Shown here in pieces: positions 46,114-54,975 of a stretch of DNA of 64,000 bases. The first letter of the stretch is position 1. The number at the start of each line of letters is the position of its first letter. Origin of the DNA: Noviherbaspirillum sp. L7-7A (GTDB lineage: Bacteria; Pseudomonadota; Gammaproteobacteria; Burkholderiales; Burkholderiaceae_D); contig NZ_JAHQRJ010000002.1 of the NCBI RefSeq assembly GCF_019052805.1, positions 62,001 to 126,000 of the forward strand, given 5' to 3'. Position numbers and translations under genes: made by a program. The notes under the pieces were generated by a model that saw only the letters and a program-made list of their open reading frames with translations, ran no database searches and had not been told where the DNA came from.

Positions 46114-47555
46114 GACGCGCTCCGGGCGCTGCCCAACAGACGCTCCAGTTCTTCGCTGCCTGCCTCCGGCACGAGCAGGTTGACGATGGCAACCGGTGTC
46201 TGGTGCTGCGCGCAGAACTGGCGCCACAGGCCGGCCCGCTCGGCGGCGCGGCCGGCGGCCTGCGGCCCCAGGCGCTCCAGATAACCGGATTCATCGATCA
46301 GCGCTACCACGCCGGCAGAATGGCTGCTGCGCAACTGGTCCAGGAACTGGCCGTGGTTTTCCGGCTCCGGCGTGGCCGACAGGGCAAACAGCGCCGCGGT
46401 CACCGCCTGGCTCGTCGCTGGCGCGGGTGGGGCGTCGCCATAGGCAGTAACGGGCAATATGGTCAGCTCGGCCTGCTCGCCCAGTAGCGCGCGCGCTGCG
46501 ACGGCAAGCCCGGCCTGGCGCGCCTCGTCCACGCGCATGCTGTACGGGCAGACGCGCAAGGTCGCCGCACCCGGCGCGAGGCCGGCGCACAGGCGCTGGA
46601 AATAGGGCTGGGACAGGTCAAGCGGAAAACGACTGGCCAGACTGCGCTCGCGCCACCAGGCCAGCGCGGCCAGCGCCAGGCGCGGCAGCACGACCAGCAG
46701 CACCAGCGTGGCGGCATACAGATGCACCCACTTGGCGCCCGAGTCGGGCGGCGCCGGTTGTCCGAAGCGCAGCGCTTCAACCTCCTGCGGCGTGAAGCCG
46801 CTCAGGCCCAGCAGCGACACCGCAGGCAGGAACAGCCATGACAGCAGCGCATGCACCTGGCCGGCGTCGAGAAAGGTGCTCTCCCAGCCGACCCGGTAGG
46901 CTGCCAGCACGCCGCGCAGGTACAGCGAGATCGCTGCGCCCGCAGCCAGCAGCGAGGCACACAGATGCAGGATGCGCGCGCCACGGGCCAGGGTCAGCGG
47001 CGTCGACAGCGACAGCCATTCCTCGGCAAACCGGGCGAGCGCTGTGCCGAGCAGGGCTTGCGAACGGCGGACGCGGGGGAGGGCCGGCCAGTGCAAGCCG
47101 CCCAGGCGCCGCCGCACGGTACGCCCGCGGCGCGGCAGCACTACTCGCAGCAGTAGCAACAGGTACACCGCGAGATTCCACAGCAGGACTAGCAGCAGGG
47201 GCGCCGACAGCAAGTTGACGCGGTGCACATCGCCAATGCGGTCGGCAAGCATGCCGCACAGCAATGCCAGCGCGGGCAGCACGATGCCGGCGATGCGCAG
47301 CCAGGAGCGCTGACGCAGCATGCCCGCAGCAGCAGGCATGCGTTCCGATAGTCGTGCCAAAAGTTGCTGGGCGCGCTTGTGCAGGAACAGGTCCGGCGTC
47401 ATGGCCTTTTTGCGCTCGGCTGCCGTCCACTGCGCCAGTTCGCGTGCCGTTCGGCTGGCGTAACGGCGGTCGTCTTCGCTCAGGATCTTGCGTTCCCGAT
47501 CGCTTGTCTCGATTGCCTTGACCAGCAGCACGTCATGCGCAGCGCGTTCATTCAT
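46110..47555 (-). CDS. DUF2868 membrane protein
   Basis: 481 residues starting MNERAAHDVLLVKAIETSDRE. Several membrane helices appear: WLRIAGIVLPALALLCGMLA, LLLVLLWNLAVYLLLLLRVVLP, ILHLCASLLAAGAAISLYLRG and LLSWLFLPAVSLLGLSGF. A soluble C-terminal domain has VALIDESGYLERLGPQAAGRAAERAGLW and NLLVPEAGSEELERLLG. Together with the downstream DUF3482 GTPase it probably makes a membrane complex. It faces an AT-rich spacer of 605 bases. Confidence 0.85.
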   Translation of the reverse strand: MNERAAHDVLLVKAIETSDRERKILSEDDRRYASRTARELAQWTAAERKKAMTPDLFLHKRAQQLLARLSERMPAAAGMLRQRSWLRIAGIVLPALALLCGMLADRIGDVHRVNLLSAPLLLVLLWNLAVYLLLLLRVVLPRRGRTVRRRLGGLHWPALPRVRRSQALLGTALARFAEEWLSLSTPLTLARGARILHLCASLLAAGAAISLYLRGVLAAYRVGWESTFLDAGQVHALLSWLFLPAVSLLGLSGFTPQEVEALRFGQPAPPDSGAKWVHLYAATLVLLVVLPRLALAALAWWRERSLASRFPLDLSQPYFQRLCAGLAPGAATLRVCPYSMRVDEARQAGLAVAARALLGEQAELTILPVTAYGDAPPAPATSQAVTAALFALSATPEPENHGQFLDQLRSSHSAGVVALIDESGYLERLGPQAAGRAAERAGLWRQFCAQHQTPVAIVNLLVPEAGSEELERLLGSARSAS

Positions 47556-47579
47556 AGAATGTCGGTCCGAATTGGCTTC

Positions 47580-48160
47580 GCCTCATTGTAGTTTGGTTAG
47601 ACGAGGCAAAGCCCGGCACAGCCGTCGGTGCTTGTCGAGAGATAAAGAAATTTTGAGAAATGATGCCGCAGGCCAATATTTTTCCGCAAAACTTGATTAT
47701 TGTCGTTATGTGCTTGCCTGAAACGGATATTGTTTCTGGCATGAAGCATTAATGAAAAAATTTTCTGAAAAAGAAGCGATTGATGCATTGAACTAACCGG
47801 AATATTGTTAGATCTATGAAAAATCAAAGCGATGCCTTGTTCTGGAATAAAATTGCCTTTTAAATCCATGATCAGGGACCAGGTTAATGGATTATGTAAA
47901 TGGATGTACTAAACCTTGTATCTTATTGCCCTGCTTGATTTTCGTTACTATCTATTATTCGTAAAATCCTTTCCCATGATATCGATACGTTTAAGTAATT
48001 GATCCATAAGGAAATATTTCATTTTATTAACGTCGTTTTTGCACGTCATAAAGAATAAATTCTGGTTTTTGTTCTTGAATTCAATAATGCTGTCTTTGTA
48101 ATAAAAGCCTTTGCCGTTACCATGTCGTCCGTTTGAAACTTCTCCATTACCGGAATCTCA
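47580..48160. other. AT-rich spacer, no confirmed gene
   Basis: Clearly poorer in G+C than its neighbours, with many A/T runs. The minus strand has an open stretch of about 65 codons at roughly 47960-48160 (YYKDSIIEFKNKNQNLFFMT ... DQLLKRIDIMGKDFTNNR) that looks protein-like, but it has no ATG before MTCKNDVNK and a stop just upstream. It may be the 3' remnant of a foreign gene, or chance. Confidence 0.4.
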
Positions 48161-48754
48161 ATGAAAATAGCTAACACTTTTGTCAAATACTCGACTTCCG
48201 TTCTGTTCGCAGCCTTTGCATTTCATTCTGGAAATGCAGCAGCCGAACTGCGTAATTTGCCATTAAGCATTTCCGTTAATACACTCGAATCCCTCGCAGA
48301 TCAGGAAACACAGGGCGTGACGTGCCGCACGCTGACAGAATCCGTTGGCATGACGACCGGTTCGGGAACGATGAGCGTAGGCTACAAGAATCGCGGTTAT
48401 GTCGGCCCGGTCACGGCCAACGCCCGGGATTGCGCCACGCCCACCTTTGTGTTCTCGAACGGTAAATTGACTATCACCGCAGTCAATGGCTCGACGCTGA
48501 CGGCCGACTATTCCGGCAGCTTCGGCGGCACTGCCGGCTCGCCCATCCTGACAATGAACAAGGACGCGAAATTCACGATCACCGGCGGCACCGGTGTTTT
48601 CGAGGGTGCATACGGCAGCGGCAAGCTGAGTGGCTACGTGGACATCACGAATGCGCTCACCAGCGCGCCGCTGAACATGCCTGGCAAGCTTGAGGCGACT
48701 GGCACGATCTCCTTCTCCAAGACCGCCTTCGAAACCGCTTACAAGGTGTATTGA
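48161..48754 (+). CDS. Secreted protein of unknown function
   Basis: 197 residues. The signal peptide core SVLFAAFAFHSGNAAA ends at about residue 28. The mature chain is beta-rich with one Cys pair (GVTCRTL, ARDCATP). GGTGVFEGAYGSGKLSGYVD resembles the GTGxFxGAxGxG turn seen in small lipocalin- or allene-oxide-cyclase-like proteins, but I cannot assign the family. The 5' codons are AT-rich and the 3' part matches the surrounding GC. Convergent with mdcH. Confidence 0.75.
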   Translation: MKIANTFVKYSTSVLFAAFAFHSGNAAAELRNLPLSISVNTLESLADQETQGVTCRTLTESVGMTTGSGTMSVGYKNRGYVGPVTANARDCATPTFVFSNGKLTITAVNGSTLTADYSGSFGGTAGSPILTMNKDAKFTITGGTGVFEGAYGSGKLSGYVDITNALTSAPLNMPGKLEATGTISFSKTAFETAYKVY

Positions 48755-48839
48755 TCGAAACGGCGGGCTGACGGCCCGTCCTCCGCGCTGCCCGGCCCTT
48801 GCATTGCCGAGCAGTCCGCTTTTATATGGCGCCGGCCAG

Positions 48840-49769
48840 TCAGCCGCACCGGCGCCGCAACCACCCCACCAGCCCCGCCAACGACCGAAATTCCGACGCC
48901 GAGCGCGCCTCGATATGCGGATGCCGATCGCGCAGCATGCGCGACAACGCCGCTCCCGGCCCCAATTCCAGCGCCACCGTCACGCCGACCTCGGCGATGG
49001 CATCCATGCAGGCTCCCCAGCGTATCCTCGTCCCGATCTGTTCCGTCAGCGCGTCCAGCGCCTGGCCGCGCTGAGACACCGCACTTGCACCGGTGCCCGA
49101 GAGCAGCGGGAATGCGGGTTCAGACCATGTCGCGGCTTCCAGCAGCGGCCGGAATTTCACGGCGGCCGCATGCATCAGCGGCGTATGTGAAGCTACCTTC
49201 ACCGGCAGCCACGTCGCATGCACGCCGCGTTGTTCGCAAGCGGCTGCCAGCTCCGTCAATGCATGGCGCAGTCCGGCTACGATGAAGTTGGCTTCCCCGG
49301 TGTCGATGGCGATATGGAGCGCCCCGGCAGGCAGCAGTGCCTGCAGTGCGGCTTCCTCCAGGCCGGACACGGCCAGCATGCCATGCGGCTGGTCCGGCCC
49401 GACGCAGTCATCCATCAGCGCCGCCCGCTGCGCCGCCAGGCTCACCACGTCCGCCGGCGCCAGCGCCCCGGCCACGCCGTACGCCGCCAGTTCGCCGATG
49501 CTGTAGCCCGCCGCCAGCGCCGGCGTGGGCAGGTCGGCGCGCAGCGCCTGCCACATTGCCAGCGTGGCCGCCACCACCAGCGGCTGGGCGATGCGGTTGT
49601 CGTGCAGCGCCTCGGGTGAATCCGGCAGCGCGTGCGGCGCCACGCCGGCAGTCCGCTCCATGCCCCAGCCGGCAAGCGCTGCAATGGTTGCAGGGTCGGA
49701 TAGAGCAAGATCGAACATGCCGGGATGCTGGCCACCCTGGCCGGGGCACAGTATCGCCAGGCGCGTCAT
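48840..49769 (-). CDS. mdcH: Malonate decarboxylase epsilon subunit (malonyl-S-ACP:ACP malonyltransferase) MdcH
   Basis: 309 residues of the FabD/MdcH fold: CPGQGGQHPGMFDLA at the N-terminus, nucleophile Ser90 in AGYSIGELAAYG (GYS in place of GHS is usual in MdcH), VKVASHTPLMHAAAVKF with the catalytic His and ELGPGAALSRML. It loads malonyl groups from malonyl-CoA onto the prosthetic-group thiol of MdcC during enzyme activation. It is the last gene of the operon, with two bases between the mdcB stop and its ATG. The frame extends far upstream within mdcB in another frame; I reject that. Confidence 0.93.
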   Translation of the reverse strand: MTRLAILCPGQGGQHPGMFDLALSDPATIAALAGWGMERTAGVAPHALPDSPEALHDNRIAQPLVVAATLAMWQALRADLPTPALAAGYSIGELAAYGVAGALAPADVVSLAAQRAALMDDCVGPDQPHGMLAVSGLEEAALQALLPAGALHIAIDTGEANFIVAGLRHALTELAAACEQRGVHATWLPVKVASHTPLMHAAAVKFRPLLEAATWSEPAFPLLSGTGASAVSQRGQALDALTEQIGTRIRWGACMDAIAEVGVTVALELGPGAALSRMLRDRHPHIEARSASEFRSLAGLVGWLRRRCG

Positions 49770-49771
49770 GT

Positions 49772-50653
49772 TCAGCCCATCCCGCTCACTTGATGAACGA
49801 AGCAGGTGGCCGCCAGCAGGTCCGCGGCGCCGCCCGGCGACAGGCGGTGCGCAACGAAGCGGCGGTGGCAGTCCAGTGCCATGCGCTCCCAGCCATCGGC
49901 GCCGGTGCCACCACGCACCAAAAAAGCCTGCGCGCTTTGCCGCACCAGCAGCGCGCCATCGGCGCCGGCGCGGTGGTAGACATTGGTATCGCCCAGATTC
50001 GCCATCAGAGCGAACAGCGCATCGATGCGGGCGGCACGCTGGCCGCGCCCGGCGGCCAGCGTGCTTTCCAGCGTCGGCAATGCCAGCTCGAACACCGACG
50101 GCAGGCCGCGTGCCATTTCGGCGCGGGCGCCGCCCACGGCATGCAGCGCCGCCACCCGCTGGCCATGCGACTGGCCGCCGGGGCCGCCGTGATGCGAAGA
50201 CAGCGCGCCGCCCCATTGCGCCCCGAGCGTCTGGCGCAGACCCGCCGGCGACAGCGCCAGGCCGCGGCCGTGCCGCCATCCGGCGGCGGCGCATAGCATG
50301 CCCAGGCAAAAGATCGCGCCGCGATGGGTGTTGATGCCGCCGGTTGCCTGCAGCATGCGCCGTTCTGCGGCAATGCCCAGTTCGCGCAGCGCCGGAAAGG
50401 GCGCGCCGTCGAGGCCGGCGCTGGCGATGCGAACGAAATAGTGGCGCAGCGCGAAAAGGCTGCGCAGGAAAGTGCCGGCATCCATGTCGCGATGGCTGCC
50501 GTTGTCCACCAGGGATACCAGGCCGGGCTTGGGATACAGCGCCAGTTCGATATAGAGGCTACGGACCGCCAGCTGGGCCGTGGCGGCGCAAAAGGCATGG
50601 TTGGCACGCGGCGTGGCAAGCGGTAATGGCAGCGCTAGGCCCGGCACATGCAC
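49772..50653 (-). CDS. mdcB: Triphosphoribosyl-dephospho-CoA synthase MdcB
   Basis: 293 residues, CitG/MdcB family: LYPKPGLVSLVDNGSHRDMDAGTF, TGGINTHRGAIFCLGMLCAA and LGDTNVYHRAGADG. It makes the 2'-(5''-triphosphoribosyl)-3'-dephospho-CoA precursor of the malonate decarboxylase prosthetic group. The start is a GTG at 50653, inside the end of mdcG (19-base overlap). It sits between mdcG and mdcH, not after mdcA as in Pseudomonas. Confidence 0.92.
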   Translation of the reverse strand: MHVPGLALPLPLATPRANHAFCAATAQLAVRSLYIELALYPKPGLVSLVDNGSHRDMDAGTFLRSLFALRHYFVRIASAGLDGAPFPALRELGIAAERRMLQATGGINTHRGAIFCLGMLCAAAGWRHGRGLALSPAGLRQTLGAQWGGALSSHHGGPGGQSHGQRVAALHAVGGARAEMARGLPSVFELALPTLESTLAAGRGQRAARIDALFALMANLGDTNVYHRAGADGALLVRQSAQAFLVRGGTGADGWERMALDCHRRFVAHRLSPGGAADLLAATCFVHQVSGMG

Positions 50654-51315
50654 TCCGTGAACTCATCCAGCAGGGTGGCCGGTTCGGCCAGCAGCACGCA
50701 GTCGATGCGCTTGACCAGCACCCTGGTCCCATGTGCTGCCGAGGCCGCATTGCGCCACTCCTTCCAGGCTACCGCCTGGCCGGATGGGAAGATGATCTCG
50801 CCATCCAGCGGCAGTTGCAGGCTGTAGTGGTCGAGCAGCGCCAGGCCGTGGTCCAACTGCGCCGCGTCGCGCGGATAAAACGCCAGGTCGACATCGGAGC
50901 GCGCCGTCAGGTAGGGCGCGCCGGTTAGTGCCTGCAGCGCCAGCGAACCGTAGACCCGCATATCTAGGCCGGCCGCCGCTGCCTTCTGTTCCAGGCCGGC
51001 ATACGCTGTGCGCCAGGCCGGCGGCAATGCCGGCGCCGCTTCCTGCAGCGACAGCGGCCGCCGTTGCCGCGCCACGCCGGACTGCAGGCAGCGCAGGCCG
51101 AGCCGGGCGCGCGCCGCGCCGATGTCGTCCATCGGCAGCGTCAGGCCGAGGCAGACCTGGTCCGGCCCGACGTCGGAATCCCGGCGGCGCACGGTCGCGG
51201 GCCAGCCCGCCTGCCGCCATTGGGCCAAGGGCGCCTGTTGCGCCGGCGTGGCGGCGCGCTGCGCCGCGTCCCAGCCTGCGCCGGACAGCCAGATCAGGTC
51301 ATGCCGCGCCGTCAT
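50635..51315 (-). CDS. mdcG: Phosphoribosyl-dephospho-CoA transferase MdcG
   Basis: 226 residues with the nucleotidyltransferase core GLDMRVYGSLALQALTGAPYLTARSDVDLAFY, where the Asp pair binds metal. The N-terminal block RHDLIWLSGAGWD is typical. It attaches the phosphoribosyl-dephospho-CoA group to the serine of MdcC. It overlaps mdcE upstream by 17 bases and mdcB downstream by 19, so the genes are translationally coupled. Confidence 0.92.
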   Translation of the reverse strand: MTARHDLIWLSGAGWDAAQRAATPAQQAPLAQWRQAGWPATVRRRDSDVGPDQVCLGLTLPMDDIGAARARLGLRCLQSGVARQRRPLSLQEAAPALPPAWRTAYAGLEQKAAAAGLDMRVYGSLALQALTGAPYLTARSDVDLAFYPRDAAQLDHGLALLDHYSLQLPLDGEIIFPSGQAVAWKEWRNAASAAHGTRVLVKRIDCVLLAEPATLLDEFTECMCRA

Positions 51316-52012
51316 CCGCCATCACCGCTTCGATCACATTGGCGGCCAGCTTGCGCCCGCCGCGCTCCCGGCCCAGTTCGCTGCGCCGGTCCACCGAGCC
51401 GGCCCCTTCCAGCGCCGCCGCCAGTGCCTGCGCCAGGTCGCCATACCAGAGGTCGACCACGCCGCCCATGCGCAGATAGTTTTCGGCGCCGGGCGCAAAT
51501 ACCGGGTTGTCGCGGGCCAGTTCGGTCAGCAGGGCTTCCGGCACCTTGGTGATGCGCGCCATCGCCGGCAAACCCATCACGCGGATGCTGGCGTCAGGCA
51601 GCGCGTAGCAGGCATCGGCCATCAGGCCGCTGGTAATGAAGCCGCCGGACAGCGCCTGGTCATACACCAGGCCCACCACCCGGTGGCCGCGCCGGCGCGC
51701 CAGGTCGATGCACTTGCCCAGATGGGCCATGTAGCTGTTAATGCCCAGCATTTCATCCCGGTGCCGCAGTCGCTGGCCCTGGGTGTCGATCAGGATGACG
51801 ATGGGCCGGCCCGGCTGCTCGCGCACCGTGCGCAGCACCGCCTCGGCCTGCGCCAGCGCGATCTCCACGCCGATCGGCGCATGGCCGGTGGTGCCGATTA
51901 CGGTCACGTCGCGGCCGGCCACCCGGGCCTGGCCCGACAGGAACAGATCGCGTTCGACGATGTCATGGCCTTGCGGGAACAGCGTTGCCGCCAGTGTCTT
52001 CCAGTCCATCAT
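51299..52012 (-). CDS. mdcE: Malonate decarboxylase gamma subunit MdcE
   Basis: 237 residues of the crotonase-like carboxyltransferase fold: ARVAGRDVTVIGTTGHAPIGVEIALAQAEAVL, PIVILIDTQGQRLRHRDEMLGINSYMAHL and LVYDQALSGGFITSGLMAD. With MdcD it forms the malonyl-S-ACP decarboxylase. Its ATG overlaps the mdcD stop (ATGA). Confidence 0.93.
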   Translation of the reverse strand: MMDWKTLAATLFPQGHDIVERDLFLSGQARVAGRDVTVIGTTGHAPIGVEIALAQAEAVLRTVREQPGRPIVILIDTQGQRLRHRDEMLGINSYMAHLGKCIDLARRRGHRVVGLVYDQALSGGFITSGLMADACYALPDASIRVMGLPAMARITKVPEALLTELARDNPVFAPGAENYLRMGGVVDLWYGDLAQALAAALEGAGSVDRRSELGRERGGRKLAANVIEAVMADDGAA

Positions 52013-52905
52013 GCGGCCCTCCTGCGGTGGGGCGCGGCAGCGGCGACGAATGCGTCGGCTTCCAGCATCGGCAGCGCGGCGGGGTCGGCAATGCCCATGC
52101 CACGCCAGATGTCGGCCGGCTCGGTTTCCTCGCCATAGGCGTCCAGCCGCTGCGATAACAGGCGCTGCTCGGCGTCCAGTTCTTCCAGCGTCAGCGCCAC
52201 CGTGCCGGCATGCAGCCTGTCGATGGCCGCGGCGGCGGCATCGGCAAAGGCAGCGATGCTGTCGGGCAGCAGCGCGTCACAGTCGCCCAGCAGGTAGCGG
52301 TGCTTGCCGCCGCTGGTGCGCCAGACCAGCGCCCGGTCGCGCGCGTCGTATTCCTCCACGCCATGGGTGGTTTCGATCACTTCCGGCCCGGACATGGCGA
52401 GCCGGCCTTCTTCCGACATCAGCACCGTATTGGCGCAGCGGGCGACGATGCCCATGCCGCCGAAGCAGCCGGTGGCACCGCCTATCATCACGATGACCGG
52501 GATACCGGCGTGGCGCGCATCGAACAGGGCGCGCATGACTTCCGACACCGCGATCAGGCCGGCATTGGCTTCATGCAGCCGCACGCCGCCGGAGTCCAGC
52601 AGCAGCAGCACCGCGTCCGGCCGCTCCTGCACGGCGCGTCGCAACAGGCCGACCAACTTTGCGCCATGCACCTCACCGACTGCGCCGCCCATGAAGCCGC
52701 CTTCCTGCGAGGCGGCCAGCACGGCCTTACCGCGCAGCCGGCCGCTGCCGATGGCCACGCCGTCGTCGAACGATACCGGCGCGTCGAGCTGCGCTAGGTG
52801 CGGACTGATCAGCCGCCGCTGCGGCGGCAGGAATTCGGTGAAGCTGTCGGCGTCGAGCAGCTGGCGCAGCCGTTCCCGTGCATTCGCTTCGAGATAACTG
52901 CCCAT
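52009..52905 (-). CDS. mdcD: Malonate decarboxylase beta subunit MdcD
   Basis: 298 residues: SYLEANARERLRQLLDADSFTEFL, AVLAASQEGGFMGGAVGEVHGAK, AVLLLLDSGGVRLHEANAGL and VIVMIGGATGCFGGMGIVARC. It is homologous to acetyl-CoA carboxyltransferase beta and decarboxylates malonyl-S-ACP together with MdcE. Its first base overlaps the mdcC stop codon. Confidence 0.93.
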   Translation of the reverse strand: MGSYLEANARERLRQLLDADSFTEFLPPQRRLISPHLAQLDAPVSFDDGVAIGSGRLRGKAVLAASQEGGFMGGAVGEVHGAKLVGLLRRAVQERPDAVLLLLDSGGVRLHEANAGLIAVSEVMRALFDARHAGIPVIVMIGGATGCFGGMGIVARCANTVLMSEEGRLAMSGPEVIETTHGVEEYDARDRALVWRTSGGKHRYLLGDCDALLPDSIAAFADAAAAAIDRLHAGTVALTLEELDAEQRLLSQRLDAYGEETEPADIWRGMGIADPAALPMLEADAFVAAAAPHRRRAA

Positions 52906-53243
52906 TACTGGCCTCCCTTGCCGCCCTGCGGCGCCGATGGCGCAACCGCCTCCACCGCCTGGTCAAGCCGCAGGCTGACCACGGCGGGCGTGGCGCCCAT
53001 GTCATTGATCGCGATCGAGACGTCACCCAGCTGCCAGCGCTGGTTGAAGTCTTCCATCACCGCCTGCCAGATCGGCGCAAAGCCCAGCGCGGCGGTATGG
53101 ACTTCGACGGCGCAGCCGGCGCCGGCGGGCGCCGGCTCGATCAGCACTTCGAGATTGCCCGAACCGACCACGCCGACCAGGCCGGCCTTGCTCACCGGGC
53201 GCGTCGCGCCCTGATTTTTAAAATGAAATTGCAGCGTTTCCAT
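52905..53243 (-). CDS. mdcC: Malonate decarboxylase acyl-carrier protein (delta) MdcC
   Basis: 112 residues. Ser28 in LVGVVGSGNLEVLIEP is the attachment site of the phosphoribosyl-dephospho-CoA prosthetic group. AALGFAPIWQAVMEDF and ISIAINDMGATPAVVSLRLDQA are conserved in the family. The C-terminal tail (PSAPQGGKGGQ) is an extension. The ATG at 53243 follows the mdcA stop by seven bases, with GAGGTCACG before it. Confidence 0.92.
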   Translation of the reverse strand: METLQFHFKNQGATRPVSKAGLVGVVGSGNLEVLIEPAPAGAGCAVEVHTAALGFAPIWQAVMEDFNQRWQLGDVSIAINDMGATPAVVSLRLDQAVEAVAPSAPQGGKGGQ

Positions 53244-53250
53244 CGTGACC

Positions 53251-54918
53251 TCACCAGTTGCGGAAGCGGCCCGGCGGGTCATACAGGCCGCCCGAAGCCC
53301 GCACCAGGTCCTTCATGTTCTTTGCGGCCAGCAGGTCGCGGGTGGCCTGTCGCTTGTCGATGCCCAGGTCTTCGGCGCGCCGGATCACGCCGCGGTCGCG
53401 CAGGTTTTCGACCATGCGCTTGTCGCGCCCCAGGCCCACGGCGGTATAGCCGGCCACGCCGCGGATGGCCTGCTCGCGCTCTTCCTCGCCGCGGCACAGG
53501 AGCAGGTTGGCAATGCCTTCCTCTGTCAGGATGTGGGTCACGTCGTCACCGTAGATCATCACCGGCGGCAGCGCCATGCCGGCCTGTTCGGCCAGGGTCC
53601 AGGCATCGAGCTTTTCAACGAAGGCCGGCTGCATGTGCTCGCGGAAGGTTTCCACCATCTGTACCACCAGCTTCTGGCCGCGCGGCATGCCGTTGCGGCC
53701 GGCGCCGGCTTCGCGCCCGGCCTTCAGCCAGGCCGGGCTGGCATGGCGCCGGCCGCGGGCGTCGGCGCCCATGTTGGGCGCGCCGCCGAAGCCAGAGATG
53801 CGGCCGGCGGTGGCGGTGGAGGAATTGCCCTGCAGGTCGATTTGCAGCGTCGAGCCGATGAACATGTCACAGGCATAGTGCCCGGCCGCCTGGCTGAAGG
53901 CGCGGTTGCTGCGCATCGAGCCATCCGGCCCGACGAAGAAGATGTCGGGACGGGCGCGGATATAGTCTTCCATGCCCAGTTCGGAGCCGAAGGAATGCAC
54001 CGACTCGACGAAGCCGGCCTCGATCGCCGGGATCAGCGCCGGATGCGGATTGAGCGCCCAGTGGCGGGCGATCTTGCCGCGCAGGCCGAGCGACTCGGCA
54101 TAGGTCGGCAGGATCAGTTCGATGGCAGCCGTGTCGAAACCGATGCCGTGGTTCAGGCGGGCGACTTCATATTCTGCATAGATGCCCTTAATGGCCATCA
54201 TCGCCATCAGCACCTGGATCTCGGAGATCTGCGCCGGGTCGCGGGTAAACAGGGGTTCGATGTAGTTCGGCGTTGGCGCCTGCACCGTGTAGTCGACCCA
54301 GTCGGCCGGGATGTCCACCCGCGGCAGCTTGTCGACGATGCGGTTGACCTGGGCGATCACGATGCCGCTCTTGAAGGCGGTGGCCTCGACGATGGCCGGC
54401 GTGTCCTCGGTATTGGGGCCGGTGTAGAGATTGCCGTCGCGGTCGGCCGCTTCTGCCGCCACCAGCGCTACCTGCGGCGTCAGGTCGATGAAATAGCGGC
54501 CGAACAGTTCCAGGTAGGTATGGATGGCGCCGATCCTTATCCGGCCGGACGACACCAGCCGCGCCAGCCGGGTGGCCTGCGGGCCGGAAAAGGAAAAGTC
54601 CAGCTGCTCGGCGATGCCCTTGTCGAACACGTCGAGATGTTCGGGCAGCGCAATCACCGACTGCAGCATGTGCAGCCGGTTCACGCGGGCTGCATCTAGC
54701 CCGGCCAGCGCCTTGCACAGGAAGTCCGCCTGTTTCTGGTTATTGCCTTCCAGGCAGACGCGGTCGCCGCATTCGATCACGGCATACAGCAGGTCGGCAA
54801 TGCGCGCCGCCGGCAGCAGCTTGCCCGAGAGGTCGCCGCCCAGCGCTGCCGCAGCCCGCGCATGGCGGGCGGCACGGCTGGCCTGCTGACGGTTCCAGAT
54901 GCGTTCGCTATGTCCCAT
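53251..54918 (-). CDS. mdcA: Malonate decarboxylase alpha subunit (acetyl-S-ACP:malonate ACP transferase) MdcA
   Basis: 555 residues, the standard MdcA size: IWNRQQASRAARHARAAAALGGDLSGKLLPA, VCLEGNNQKQADFL, LDFSFSGPQATRLARLVSSG and AHKFVGSTLQ-like CDMFIGSTLQIDLQGN. It exchanges acetyl for malonyl on MdcC, so malonate is bound without free malonyl-CoA. It is the first enzyme gene of the operon, 57 bases downstream of the Bug gene stop. Confidence 0.94.
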   Translation of the reverse strand: MGHSERIWNRQQASRAARHARAAAALGGDLSGKLLPAARIADLLYAVIECGDRVCLEGNNQKQADFLCKALAGLDAARVNRLHMLQSVIALPEHLDVFDKGIAEQLDFSFSGPQATRLARLVSSGRIRIGAIHTYLELFGRYFIDLTPQVALVAAEAADRDGNLYTGPNTEDTPAIVEATAFKSGIVIAQVNRIVDKLPRVDIPADWVDYTVQAPTPNYIEPLFTRDPAQISEIQVLMAMMAIKGIYAEYEVARLNHGIGFDTAAIELILPTYAESLGLRGKIARHWALNPHPALIPAIEAGFVESVHSFGSELGMEDYIRARPDIFFVGPDGSMRSNRAFSQAAGHYACDMFIGSTLQIDLQGNSSTATAGRISGFGGAPNMGADARGRRHASPAWLKAGREAGAGRNGMPRGQKLVVQMVETFREHMQPAFVEKLDAWTLAEQAGMALPPVMIYGDDVTHILTEEGIANLLLCRGEEEREQAIRGVAGYTAVGLGRDKRMVENLRDRGVIRRAEDLGIDKRQATRDLLAAKNMKDLVRASGGLYDPPGRFRNW

Positions 54919-54975
54919 TCATTCCTTCCAGGTCGCTGTTGAGTCGGGTAGTGCGCACTGCGGGCTGCGGGCCGC

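Noticed and set aside
47597-47869. 90-residue minus-strand open frame in the AT-rich spacer
   Set aside because: No ribosome site, no domain, and it runs from AT-rich into GC-rich sequence; probably chance.
53245-54699. 484-residue plus-strand open frame over mdcA
   Set aside because: Shadow of mdcA; His/Arg/Asp-rich product without family features.
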